A model generated the notes under the pieces. The model ran no database searches. It saw only the letters and a program-made list of their open reading frames with translations, and was not told the origin of the DNA. A DNA stretch of 64,000 bases from positions 5,580,001 through 5,644,000 of the forward strand of contig JAULSR010000002.1 in assembly GCA_030512295.1 (NCBI GenBank). The letters are read 5' to 3'. Positions within the stretch are counted from its first letter, which is position 1. Every line of letters starts with the position of its first letter. The DNA comes from Bombardia bombarda (taxonomy: Eukaryota > Ascomycota > Sordariomycetes > Sordariales > Lasiosphaeriaceae). The translations under genes were made by a program, and so were the position numbers. Below are positions 45,001 through 56,456 of the stretch, piece by piece.

Positions 45001-45393
45001 GAGGACAGGCTCCGGGACGTGTACACGGACGTGTGCGCCGCCGTCGAGGGCCAGCTCCTGACTGACGCCACGAGCCGCAACGCGCTCTACAAGATCCATG
45101 TCAGCCTGGGCAAGATTGTCAACAGCCTCGACGCCGCCGTGGCAGAAGGCGCTGGCGGTCCCAGTCTCTTCCGCAGGAGTGTGAGTCGGGCCACGTCTGT
45201 TGGTGTGGATGACAAGACGATGGTCATGGCGGAGGACAGCAAGGCTTCGATTGTTCGCGAGGTTGATATCAAGGAGGAGGAGGAGGATGAGGGGGATACT
45301 ACTGTGATACGCAAGGTTGAGGAGGCGGGGGGTGAAGGGGGGGAGGACTCGCTTGTTGATGATTTGTTGACGGATGAGGAGGAGGAGTTGTGA
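42082..45393 (+). CDS. cnd3: Condensin complex subunit 3 (Ycg1/CAP-G)
   Basis: HEAT-repeat subunit of condensin; with the kleisin it binds DNA during mitotic chromosome compaction. Two exons (42082-44779 and 44939-45393; 3153 nt) give 1050 aa, the normal length. The N-terminus is Ala/Ser/Thr/Arg-rich, then HEAT repeats with family stretches such as FVRCVLRAMPIRKSEGVGEK, FIGLFLRHSIEKD, DKFVRYRSTQLISHIIN and RIRDKEAMVRAQAVLGLGRL. The C-terminal condensin domain includes MKCLHIVQCMLSNVVGNL and ERGLLCLGLCSLLDRSLAEE. The tail is acidic. The only intron (159 bp) contains three perfect 26-bp repeats (separate entry). Very strong third-position G/C use creates a long meaningless antisense ORF. Confidence 0.96.
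44844..44921 (+). repeat. Three perfect 26-bp tandem repeats inside the cnd3 intron
   Basis: Copies at 44844-44869, 44870-44895 and 44896-44921 are identical. Each starts aaaactttttg and contains TTGCTAACC, a match to the fungal branch-site consensus CTAAC. The acceptor (ttacag) lies 17 bases after the third copy. The intron therefore offers three equivalent branch points at different distances. Confidence 0.95.
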
Positions 45394-45723
45394 GGAGAGC
45401 TGTTGAATAACTGTTAGGGGTACTATATCTTTTATTGGTTTGCATGCATTTATGTTTTTATGTTATGGGATGGCTTTGTTACCTACCTAGGTTAGGCTGG
45501 GTAGGGGGCTGGATGGGATGGTGGCATGGCATGTTTGTTTGGGAATTGATTTTGATTTTTGAAGTCGCGCAAAGAATACGTAGCTGACTTGGAGAATCGA
45601 CAAGCGAATATTTACGTGTTTCTTTGGCAGAAATCTTAGCATGAAGGAGTACTGTTCATTATATATATCCATGTGCTGAAACGTATCTACCGCCAAGATC
45701 AAATCTCTGCCATGCAGATCCGC
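45394..45723. other. Convergent 3' flanks of cnd3 and las21
   Basis: 330 bases, AT-rich, no gene. Confidence 0.6.
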
Positions 45724-48700
45724 TCACGTCCCAAGCCAAAACAACAAACAGGCAACGCCAATATTGACAACCAGATGCTGCCCCAGGCTCCACGCTATGC
45801 AATACAAATACTTGGGCGAGAACACGGTCCATATAAACAAGTGCGTCCGCAGGACCGTGCAAGCCGCCATCACAGCAGCAACACTGCACGTAGTGAAAAC
45901 AGTGAGCAGAGAAATATGGCTCCTCAGCACCACTCTCTGTCCCGCCTTGCGCTTGCGCAGCAGCACCAGCGTCGTGGCTGAGGTCCAGTAGATCGGGCCA
46001 GCCCAGTTGCTGACAAAGGTCAAGAGGCCGACGGCGGTGGGGTCGTAGCCGGCGATGCCGTTGTAGGCGTTGGAGAGGTCGACCGACGAGATGGCGTTGG
46101 AGCCGCCAAAGGCGAAGAAGGCCATGTACTGGAGCAGGAGCGACGAGGTGCTCAGCTCGATGAGGCTCAGGTCCTGCGCGCTGAGGAACTTGTACTGTAT
46201 GTGGAAGAGGAGGAAGAGCGGGATGTTTGTGGTGCGGGACTGGGTCATGGCGAGGAGGGTGTAGAGGTGGTGGATTGTTTCGGTTGCTGTTGAGGATAAC
46301 GAACATATCACGTTAGCAATCGGAATTCTGAGATTAGATTGATGATGATTGTACCTGTTGAGCTGAGAGACAGCCGCTTCTTCGCCAGAGCAAAGTAGAC
46401 AGCACATGCCGTGGCCACACCAAGCCCAAAGAAAACAGCCCGAGCCCGAGATATCAGCGTCGCTCCTCGCGAGAAATCCATGTCCAGCATGCTTCGCACG
46501 AGGTCAACCACGAGTTCCGGGGCGTCTTCGTATGTGAACGCCGCCTTGAACGTGAAGGCGGCGAGCGCCAGCCCCGTAGCTCCCACGAAGCCGAGCGGAG
46601 CTGGGGCGCCATTGAAGCCGTAAACCAGCTCCCGATGTATCCACACATACGTCGCGCTGACGAGGCACCACAGAAGTTTGGGGTTCGTCTGGAGGACCAT
46701 CTTGACAATGTCTGGCTCGCCCGCAAACTTCTGGCCAGTCCGATTCCAGCTCCTGACTAGTCTTGTGGTGGCGACCATTAACACGGTAGCCAATCCATGG
46801 CTGACGCGTGATGTAAATCCCCTGGAAGATAATGAGTTGAATGCCTCCAGCTGTGTGGTCTATCTGGGAAAGAAAGCAAATACATACCGCTTGGCCCCTT
46901 TCAGGCCCAGGATGGCAAACCATGCCGTCGTTGCCCAGTACCAGAAATGATGCTCTTCTTCAACATAGCTGCTGGCAAACATCATGATCCCGTATAAAAC
47001 CACAATCCCCATAAAAGGGATAAATGAGACGGCCCTATCATCGACACATGTAAAAGCAGCAGCAAAGGCGCATATGACGGCAACAGCAGCTACAGCTTGT
47101 CCTATGAACAGTTTTTCCACATCGTAGTTTCCTGCCATGCCGCTCATGATGCCCTGAGCTTTCCGGAGCCACTAGAGATTTTGTCAGCTCGCAGACTTAG
47201 AGGGCTGACAAGTTGAGGACGTACCTTGGTCATGGGATATATCCAGTCAGGATCAACCCCATCACCTGCGTTTGTGACTCTGGTGGCTTTGGAAATATTC
47301 TGCCATTCACACGCAAGCTCTTCGTACTCTGTCTGAGGATCATCACAGCTACTCGCCGGTGAGTCCCCAGGCAGAACCTGCGACCCAAAAGCCGCAGTGA
47401 TGATGTCCAACATCTGCTGGGCGTTCCGCATCAGCAGCTGGAACTGGTCATCTGCTGCACAATGTCAGTTAATATTACCGATGCTTTACCATCAACTGTA
47501 ATGAGGGGCCCGTACTATTTGACCAAAACGGTAGGAATTGGGGAATGAAGGCTCCCAGGTTATTCTTGGGGACCGGAAAGCCCAGCAGGGCAGCCAAGGT
47601 CGGGGCGATATCAGACTGCTCAACTGCAGTATAGTACTGGAAATCATCAACATCCGGCATGGGCGCTTGCGAGGAGGTTTGAAGGGCTTTGAGCTTGGGG
47701 GACAGGAAGACCAAGGCTGGCGATGTCTCGCCGGGAGAGGAGGCGCCGTGGTTGCCGGCATCGTTCATTCCGTGGTCTCCGCATACTACCAAGAGCGTCG
47801 AGTTTAGGTGCGGTTCGGTCTCGATTGCAGTGTAGATCTGTTTGACGATACTGTCCATCTCCTGTTGTTTGGGGAGCATATGGGGGCTTAGGGAAGTTAG
47901 TGGAAGCATTTTCAACAGATAGAGCTGCTATCGTCTTGCCTTCTTGGCCCTCCTTTGTGACCAATGTGATCGAGCCCGAGATAATGAAGAACCATTGTGT
48001 TCCAGTCATCATTCTTAAGCTCACCTGCGACGTGCCGTGTGACATTATGGTCAACCTCGGTGAAGTCCTGGAATTGTTAGCTTGTGGTAGAAGTCCTGGT
48101 GGTCACTTCATGGACTTCGTTTGTGCTCACGGAAACAAAAAAGCTTGTAGTCCCATCGACTCGGTCAAAAGTGCCGGGGAATAGCTTCAGCCACGTGTCG
48201 TCGCCATACATGACCAGTTTTCCGGTCCCCTTTGTCTTCATCTGAGCAAGCCATGTATCTTGGGATGCCAGGGTTGAGGACTCGTCTCCCTCAGCCAGGT
48301 TGAGAACCACATCGAGGAAGGAGGGGACAGAGCCAGTGGTTATGGCCTTGAGCCGAGGCATCGTGACCGTCGGAGAAGTGGCATGCGCCGTGAAGGGCAT
48401 TGCAGCGCCATCACGAATCAAACTGATGTTGGGGTCAGTATTCCCAGCATTCAGATATTGCTTGCTGGAGGCCATCATGCTTACGACTGAGTGAACTTGA
48501 AGCCGCTGTTGGCTGTATATACAAAATCACTGTGACCAACCCATATTAATACGCTGTCTCAGCAAGATGATGTGAACTGTGAACTCTATAGCTGCAACTG
48601 ATTACCTTCGCAGTGCGTCGATCACGACAAAGACCAGCTTGTCAAATGGAGGCTCTGGGGGGGGTCCCCATAGCCAGCCAGCGTCCCATACTCGGCGAGA

Positions 48701-48846
48701 CCAGCTAGGAGAGGCTTATATGGGAAGAAGCCAGTCGCGAATATCAGAAGCGAAATGGGTATTAAGACGTTTGCCGCAATAAGCAGGAGCGTGGAGATGA
48801 TAGTCCCATCACGAGCTTCTCCTTCACAGCGACGACGCGACGTCAT
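45724..48846 (-). CDS. las21: GPI ethanolamine phosphate transferase 2 (Las21/Gpi7), frame broken near the N-terminus
   Basis: ER enzyme that adds ethanolamine phosphate to the second mannose of GPI anchors. Nine exons: 48846-48606, 48529-48485, 48422-48131, 48067-47940, 47886-47516, 47454-47225, 47171-46888, 46821-46355 and 46286-45724. The alkaline-phosphatase-like domain is clear: VVIDALRSDFVY, TAHATSPTVTMPRLKAITTG, YGDDTWLKLFPG, LGLDHIGHKGGP, VVCGDHGMNDAGNHG and GETSPALVFLSPK. The C-terminal half has about ten hydrophobic helices. Exon 1 does not stay in frame: a run of eight C (plus-strand G, 48657-48664) shifts the frame before PPFDKLVF, and the exon sum is one base short of a multiple of three. 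All other junctions hold frame. The fourth intron (47887-47939) has a GC donor. Sequencing error or a true lesion; identity is certain. Confidence 0.88.
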
Positions 48847-49351
48847 CTCCAGCGCGACGGACTCCTGTTGGGCACAACTCCGAGTCTTCTGGAAATACTA
48901 GTGACGCTTTAATAATCTAGTCTCGTTTGCAGGCCATGTCCAAGATGAATGAGTCGTCCGGGAACAAGAGAATGGGTATATTTTGTTCGTGTCAGGTATG
49001 TACACGAAATTGGTAGGTTCAGGTCGGTGATTTTCGACCCTCCTGTATGTAGCCCTGCAGTTAGGTCCCCTTGATCCCAGCTGCTGATTGGAGCGGGCCT
49101 TCCAGTGGAATCCGACCCTTGCACCAAGCCCCACCAGCCATTAACGCCGCAAAGTTCACAACGCCAAGAATGGAATTGTCACCAAGTCTTCGTGACCGCA
49201 GGCCCCCTATTGCTGCGGCTTTCGCTCACAGCGGCCGCACCAGTCTTCTTGGGCATGCATGAATAAACCGAATCGCCTCTCCCCTTGCCTCGCATCATCT
49301 AGCCACCGACTCGCTCTCGCAGCTGTAAGAACATGAAGTGGGCTGAATGCC
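48847..49351. other. Upstream of las21, downstream of the DUF2423 gene
   Basis: About 500 bases, probably the las21 promoter. No other feature seen. Confidence 0.45.
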
Positions 49352-49820
49352 TCACTTCTTCTTGTTGCGAGGTCCCTTCTTCTCGCCAAACTTGGCAAAT
49401 ACGATAGGTGACCTCTTGGCGATGTGCTTCACAATTCCTTTCCTGCCAGTCTTCTTGACCGGCGGCTTCGCAACTGAGTCTACCTCCATTGCTGCAGGAC
49501 GTTAGTTGAGTGCTTCCCACTTTGGGCCTGTGCAGAGTAAACTTACTCTCCTCCTTGGCGGCGGGAACATCTTGGCCATCTGTATGGATCATCAGTACTC
49601 ATTCTTTTGCATCGTCTCGGTGAAGACTGGAGAACATACCCTCATTCACAACATCCATCTCAGCATCAACCAACGGCTTGGACGCCTTTGGTTGAGATGC
49701 AATCTCTAACAACTTTGCCGAAAGACGTGCTGTCCTCGCTGTCTCAACCGGTCCAAAAACATTCTTCTTCAGTTTCTGGTGGTTTACTTTCTTCGAGCTG
49801 GCCCGCGAGCTTTTGGCCAT
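49352..49820 (-). CDS. Small DUF2423 nucleolar protein (yeast YBL028C-like)
   Basis: 117 aa, very basic, from three exons (49820-49640, 49579-49547, 49491-49352; 354 nt). The N-terminus MAKSSRASSKKVNHQKLKKN is the DUF2423 signature. The C-terminus KKTGRKGIVKHIAKRS...FAKFGEKKGPRNKKK is the basic tail of the family. Members localise to the nucleolus and are linked to ribosome biogenesis; no precise reaction is known. The middle exon is only 33 bases. It is divergent from the SUMO ligase gene. Confidence 0.9.
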
Positions 49821-50740
49821 TTTTGCTGTGGGGTGAGGAGGATGTGTGATAAAATTGGAATTGGTTGAGAATCGACAAATTTCCAGAGTCTGAAACTAGA
49901 TAAGGCGATGCGTGAGAGACTGGTTTGAGACGGTTATGAGCGTCTTATCAAAACCAAGGATTGACCGTACGTGAAGATAAATTCCTTAAGCTGGGTTGGA
50001 AAAAAAAATCCAAAAATCCCCTTGCACGCGATAGGCTTCCGGCGCTAAGAAAGCACGTTAGTGAAGTACCAGGTACTTAAATGCGGGGCAGAGCGTGCTA
50101 AATGTGTAGCAGCTGACGGAAGAAACCGGTGCAGGAATCTGCCAAGCATGCGGAAGGTCCAGGGGCCGTTATGTAACGAATACATTCTTCCCATTGGGTG
50201 GGTACCTCCCCAGCACTGATGGTGGGCTGATAAGATGCCCTGGCAGCCTGGGAAAGGCCCAGCACGTTTCTGCCGCAGGCCTCCGCCTTTTGCCTCGACG
50301 ACAACCACATAGTTTCCTCGACGGCGGGGCTATGGAAGCATGAATGGTAGTAGCTATCAGGCGAAAACGTGAAAAGTTTAAGTGGTCTCCGATATTTCTG
50401 CGAGCGATAAAAGGTGATTGTGAGACACCAACCGCTTTGAAAGCGACGCCATTGAGAGTCGTGCCTGCCCAAATACCACCCAGCTCCCCATCCCCGCCTC
50501 TTCCCCAAGCAACTGCCACAGGACGGGCATTCACGGTCTGCGATTCGCACCTGCCCACCGAGTCCCAAAGTTCTGAGGCTGGCGGCGCCGTCGGGCACCA
50601 CCCAGCCCGCGTGGCAGTAGATCGATCCTTCCTCACCAGTTGACGTGCAACCATCTGCTCGCGACCGCCGACCTATAGCGAGCAATCTGGCAAAAGCAGG
50701 GGGCCTGAAGCTCTCAAAGGTCTCCGGTGCCTTCGATGAG
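49821..50740. promoter_or_regulatory. Divergent region between the DUF2423 gene and the SUMO ligase gene
   Basis: About 920 bases. Short ORFs overlap on both strands but none has recognisable content. Probably two promoters and leaders. Confidence 0.4.
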
Positions 50741-52691
50741 ATGGCCTCCCCTCCACCACCAACAAATTTCGATGCCCAGGCCCTGACGCGCATCGTCCAG
50801 ATTCCCTCTCTTCAGAAGCCTGCCCTACAGAACATTTGCGCTGCGAATGGGCTGACGAAAACTGGGAATAAGGCCGACCTCCAAAAGCGCATCATCCAGC
50901 GTGAGTTGAACCACCGGCCTCGCTGGCCCACATTGAACAAACATTCCACTCCCGTTCGCTTTCTTTTTCATCCTCATTCGCCCCCTTCTCTCACCTTCCT
51001 TTAAACTGACACGCTTGTCACAAAGTTATAAATGAGTGTATGGGGACAGAGGACTGGCCGCGATTCGCCGAGGTTCGCGGAAGCATTTATAAATACGCCC
51101 CTCTCCACTCGCAATCCATGCTGCCGCCCACTTCCTACCTTCCTCCAGCTTCTTCTCAACCCGCTCCCCATTATGCCGCGATGCCGTCCTATCAAACGAC
51201 AACTGGATATGGGCAGATCAATGGGAGCAGGTCGCTCAACCCACATGCCTTCCCAACTCAAAGTACGCCCAACAGTCTGGCCATCCGACCTCAATCCGAT
51301 AATATGCTGATGCCGTCAGCCTTTAACTACAAGCGGAGCCCCTTCTACGAAATCAAGGACCGGGTTGGCGATGTCAAGGTCTGCGAGGGTATGTCTCTTC
51401 CCGTCCACTTCACGCGCTCCGGGAGCTAAATCGGTTCAAGTAGTCATGTCGCAGCATCGGAATACGATACCGGTCTCGGTCAGAGCTCTTGACCATCCAT
51501 TGCTCCAACAGTGCAGCACAGATCCTAACCTGAGGGTCATGGTGTTTTGTGCCAGTGGTAATACGGGCGAACAAGACATCAGCTTCCCCCACCAGTCGGA
51601 ACTGAAAGTGAATACGGGGGAAATCAAGGCAAATTTGCGAGGCCTGAAGAACAAACCCGGGTCTACTAGACCGGCTGACATCACGGACTCGCTTCGCCTG
51701 AAACCCTCGTCGTATTCGAACAATATTGAGTTTACCTATGCGTTGACTCAAAAGGTAGGCGAAAGAAGGCTGTCAGACCAGGACAGCGATACCAAGGTTC
51801 GGGGATGGGTGATGATGTCTTCGCACTGGCGCTAATTAACTTTCCAGAAATTTTATCTGGGAATCTACATGTGCAAGACCACACCTGTCAACAAACTGAT
51901 AGGGCAGATTCAGAAGAAGATTCGCAAAGAATCCGTAATATCGGAGAGTAAGGACGACGCTCCGCCCCAGAATGATATCTGCGCTAACTCTTCCTCAGTT
52001 ACCAAGAAGGCCAACGACCCCGATGTCATTGCCACGTCTCAGAATCTGAGCCTCAAATGCCCTCTTTCTTACATGAGGCTGAACCTCCCCTGTCGAGCCA
52101 TTAGTTGCAGTCACATTCAGTGCTTCGATGCAACGTCGTACCTGCAATTGCAGGAACAAGGGCCACAATGGATCTGTCCCGTGTGCAACAAGCCTGCACC
52201 TTTCGACCAATTGGCAGTCGATGAGTGAGTACTGGCGTCCTTGCGTGATTCTCTCATGCTAATGAATGCCCAGGTACGTTCGCGAGATCTTGGTCGAGAC
52301 ACCTGATTCGGTAGAGCAGGTCACCATCGAGCCAGACGGCAAGTGGGCTGCACCTGGCACTCAAAAGAGTTCGAGGAAAGAGCAGTCATATGAGCCTAGC
52401 TATCTGGACGACGACGACTTTGTTGTTTCGGAAACACTTTCGCGTGCCAGCTATGGTACCACGCACTGCGAGACGCCCAGTCGAATGGCTGCACCGTCCA
52501 CATTTCTCGGAACTCCAACAAACAGCAGTTCGCGGGACAGCTCGGCAATGCCAAGATCGGCAACCAGCAACAAGCGCCCGCTTCCCGAAGTGATCGACTT
52601 GACCTTTTCGGATGACGATGACGAAGAGCCCGCACGACCGGTGAAGCGTCCCAACTATGGGTCGAACGGCTACTCCAACCCACCTTGCTAG
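50741..52691 (+). CDS. Siz/PIAS-type SUMO E3 ligase
   Basis: Promotes SUMO transfer from Ubc9 to nuclear substrates. Six exons (50741-50900, 51026-51388, 51441-51754, 51848-51947, 51999-52224, 52274-52691; 1581 nt) give 526 aa. A SAP domain is near residues 20-55 (LQKPALQNICAANGLTKTGN). The PINIT domain follows (SPFYEIKDRVGDVKVCE; KFYLGIYMCKTTPVNKLI). The SP-RING has LKCPLSYMRLNLPCRAISCS, then HIQCFDA and WICPVCNKPAPFD. The C-terminus carries a SUMO-interacting motif VIDLTFSDDDDEE. The first intron acceptor was set at 51025 because it keeps RIIQLINECMGTEDWPRF open and sits just after a CTGAC branch site; a later acceptor (51050) is a weaker alternative. Codon 1 is the ATG at 50741; upstream in-frame sequence lacks ATG. 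Confidence 0.93.
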
Positions 52692-53631
52692 ATGTTTCAG
52701 GAACTTGGATGGAAAAGGGGCAGTCCATCATGCTTTTAGCACTTCTTTTGTGTTGCGATTGCCTGTGCTTTAACCCCATCTCTATATGGGAGGTTTCTTT
52801 TTAAATTCCGGATTCTTTTTGGGCAAGGCAATCTAGTACGACTAGGCGTTGGTGGAACAATACATCCTATCTCAATTTGTCTTTCGAAATTGATGCAGGG
52901 CGGGTCAGCACTGGAGTTTAGACGGGACATAACTGGGAGGAAAAGGGGTCGCTAAGCTCCCTTGTGGCAGTTTGCCTGTTTAACGAATAGTGTGATATAT
53001 AACCAGGACTCTCCCCCCTGATAGTTTTCGTATGATAGCTTTCACTTCTTTCATAAAGGTGTCCACCAGGGAAAGGGAACAATCATGCGGTGCTTGTCTT
53101 GTGTAGTTTGTGTTTGCTAGTTCAATTGAATGTTACGTTAAGTGCATATTTGCTATGTGCATAGTTCTTGGTTAAGGACGCGTTACATGAAGATGTCACA
53201 GCATGCGCCATGCAGACTCTCCCACTCCCGCATTAAACAGCAATTAGCTGAAAAGGTACAGGCATTTAAAATACATTTCTAAAGCCCAATCTGTTGCGAA
53301 GACGCCTAACAGTCCGTTTGCGTGGACCTGGAGCTCAGAACTTGAAGCTCGGAGCTTGGAATTTCAGCTTCTTACGTAAACCCACCCAGGCGGCTTCCAC
53401 AGGGGCCTTTCCAGGGGTCTGGTCTGGCTGAAAGCTACCCAGGCCAGGTCGCGAACCTACAACACCACCACCACCACCGTCCCGATTCCCGAGTTTCTCC
53501 CCCGCCTTCACACCCGCCTGCAACTTTACGCACCGTGCCCCATGCGTGCTATATCGGCCGAAACACAAGATAATTAAAACCACGTCACCCGGATAGTCAG
53601 GTAGCTTGGCTACCCCCAGCTACCCGCGACC
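52692..53631. other. Intergenic region between the SUMO ligase and trs33 genes
   Basis: About 940 bases with the 3' flank of one gene and the promoter of the next. No gene recognised. Confidence 0.45.
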
Positions 53632-54727
53632 ATGTCGTTCGAGCCCGTCATGCCGCCCTACAACTCGACGGATCCGACCGCCCGCTTCCTCAGCTCCTCG
53701 ATCCTCGACTTCCTCCTCATCGAGGTCGTCCCCATGGCGTACCGCGTCACAAACGAGCTGGAGGCCGCTGCGGCAGTGGAGAATGGTGGTGGTGCTGCGC
53801 TTACAACAATACCGACAATAACGACAACGGGTACGGGTGCGGGTGCGGGGGGCGCGGCGACTGCTGGGAGCGGTAGCAGGAAGCTGGACGAGGACGAGGA
53901 GCGCGATGCGGTGTTTCACAGGCTGGAGTCGCTGGGGTATCGGGTCGGGCAGGGGCTAGTGGAAAGGTAGGAAGTTCATTTTCGTTGCTGGGGTTGTCGT
54001 TGGAATCCCTGTCCTCCGTGGCGGGCGGTATGAGGGGGAGAGAAGGCTGCTGAAGACTGTCTGAGACTGGGGATCGCGCGGGTTCTCGCATCCTTATGGT
54101 TGTTGCAAGCTGGGCAATCATCTGTGCGAGAGAGGAGGGCGCAGGGGAGATGGAGAGGGAGGTGGAAGTGGACAGAGACGGAGATAATACTGCCTCTCGT
54201 GGTCAAGGCTGACAAGACAACAAAACAAACAGATTCGCACGCGATCGGCCACGATTCAACGACACACTGGACGTCATCAAGTTTATCTGCAAAGACCTCT
54301 GGACGTTGGTGTTCAGGAAACAAGTGGACAACTTGAAGACGAACCACAGAGTACGGAATAACTCCCCTTTCCCCTCTCCCACTGGCAAGACGTCTTGGCT
54401 AACTTGATACAACAGGGTGTTTATGTCTTGACAGACAATGCCTTCCGGCCGTTTTCACGTATGAGCGCCGAAGCAGGTGGACAGGCCGTCCTACGCGCCC
54501 AGCCAGTAAGTCTTGACCCAGTCAACACTCACTACCTGTCAACAAATTACTCTGTGTTCACGAAGAAGCAGTAACTAACATGCCACGCTGCACAGTTCCT
54601 ATGGTTCCCCTGCGGCATCGTCCGCGGCGCCCTAGCAGCCATGGGGATCAACGCCTCGGTGCAGGCCGAGTCGACCGAGCTTCCCGGGGCCGTTTTCCAG
54701 ATCAAGACGATCCCGGTGAAATCATGA
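53632..54727 (+). CDS. trs33: TRAPP complex subunit Trs33 (TRAPPC6/Bet3 family)
   Basis: Core subunit of the TRAPP tethering/exchange complexes at the Golgi. Four exons (53632-53966, 54233-54350, 54416-54505, 54596-54727; 675 nt) give 224 aa. Recognisable blocks: RFLSSSILDFLLIEVVPMAY, LESLGYRVGQGLVERF, RPRFNDTLDVIKFICKDLW, NLKTNHRGVYVLTDN, and FLWFPCGIVRGALAAMGINA. A Thr/Gly/Ala-rich insert of about 40 residues separates the first helix from the rest. This insert is longer than in yeast and common in filamentous fungi. The first intron is 266 bp, long for the window. Confidence 0.94.
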
Positions 54728-56456
54728 TAATATATCAATTCCCATCACTGAACCCTCCTCCTTCCAATTCTTGCCGATCTCCCTCCTCGTCCTCCTACGC
54801 AACACGCCCAATCACTCACCCACTCATCCAGCTACCTCCTTACCTTGTCACATCAAGTGCCAAGATCGACTTCACACAAAAAGGAGAAGTCAACCATCAT
54901 CTATCAGCAAATATCAATATCCAGGGGCAAGCAAGCAAGCCTGTCTATCGTCCCTCAGAAAACTTGAGGCTGTTTTGCCTACATTCTTCCTCCCTCCCTA
55001 CCTACCTACACCCGCAATCCGCCGTTTCGCCATTGAAACATATTCTGGGAAAAGGCGCAAAAAGTTGATACTCGCAAGAATCAAGCAAGCCTCAGAGTCT
55101 GAACGATTCTGGGCTGCATATATGGAGGAGAGACGGGCGAAGCGCCCAGGATTGAGTCTTTAAGGTGTCCATCGCACTTGCTTACAGAGGACAACTGTAT
55201 CCAGACCAAACTGGAGACAAACAAATACGATGTTTCCATATATGTACAATAATGAGAGAAGGAGGAGAGAAGACAGAGACTGGTTGGATGCTTAATACTC
55301 AGGAGCACCTGGGATGGACATAGTAAGCAAGCAAGCGAGCAAACTGTTGGCACTTTCGACCTGTCGGTCGGTCGGTCGGTGGCGCATGGCGCATGGCGCA
55401 TGGGCGTTGGGGAAGGAAGCATGTCAGATAGACATGCATGCAGGCAGCTGCGATGTCGGCGGCGGCGGCGCGCGGGTTTTATCATCTTGAGTTTTTTTCA
55501 AGACGACCACGAACCTTTGGGAAGAGGGTAGTATAATACCCATCATGCTCTATACCTCCCAGGAGCATTCAATATATGAGCATCTTGAGCCAATCCATGA
55601 ATGCATGCACATTACCAGCCTACAACACAAACCAAGAAATCAGAAGCAAAAAGAAAGTGAATCATAGAAATAATGACAAAAAGGCGGTGAAGCAACCAAC
55701 CAAAAACTTGATCATCCTTCTATCGCATCTGATACGAGTGAGTTCTTTATTTACAACAAAAAAACCATGGTTGAAAATAGCGCAGCAGCAGCAGCAGCAG
55801 CATCAGCATTTCCAACCACGGCCGCCCTCCTCCTCCTCCTCCTCCTCCTCCAAAATCCCGCATAGAAAACAAGCCAGATCGAGAGAGACATGATTCTGAC
55901 GTACGGAATAACTCGGAAAGCAGAAATGGTGGAAATGCCCATGGTCTAACAAAGCTAAATCACTTTGCACTGCTTCCCAACTCATCCTCCGCCCCAAAAT
56001 GCTCTTGAAATTATACTGGATGGCGAAATGGTAGGTGGTGAGGTTGACAGTAAAAGAAGTGGGAGGGATGTGAAATAATCGTGGTAAATAACGTATGTAT
56101 GTAGTCGTAGATTCTTTTTATACTCTTTTTTGGCATGAAGTTGTTTCATTCACGCTTTACAGCCTAGGGAGGGAGGAGAGAGAAATATCAGCCACCAGAA
56201 CATTTTTACCAGAATTTTCATTTCTTGCTGTTGTTTTTGTTTTTCCTCTATAGACCAACCATAGATAGAACCATAGACGAACGACCGTACCGAACCGACC
56301 GTTACCGACTTCTGGCTTTGACTCTGTTTTGTGTCCCACGAAAAGAAAAAACCAACAAATCTTTTCGTGAAATACAGTTGGCTAACAGAAAAGAGGCAGA
56401 ACTGCTTGCACAGAGGAAAAAGAAAAAAGAAGGGGGGATTGGGGGGAGGTAATTAT
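54728..56456. other. 1.7-kb region between convergent trs33 and malate dehydrogenase genes
   Basis: No supported gene. It has a GGTC tetramer run at about 55364-55380, three copies of ggcgcatggc-like 9-mers at 55381-55402, a CAG run near 55784-55801 and a TCC run near 55829-55853. The short ORFs here look like low-complexity shadows. Confidence 0.5.

Noticed and set aside
50645..50740. Earlier start for the SUMO ligase
   Set aside because: The upstream in-frame codon at 50645 is GTG; the first ATG with a family-like N-terminus is at 50741.
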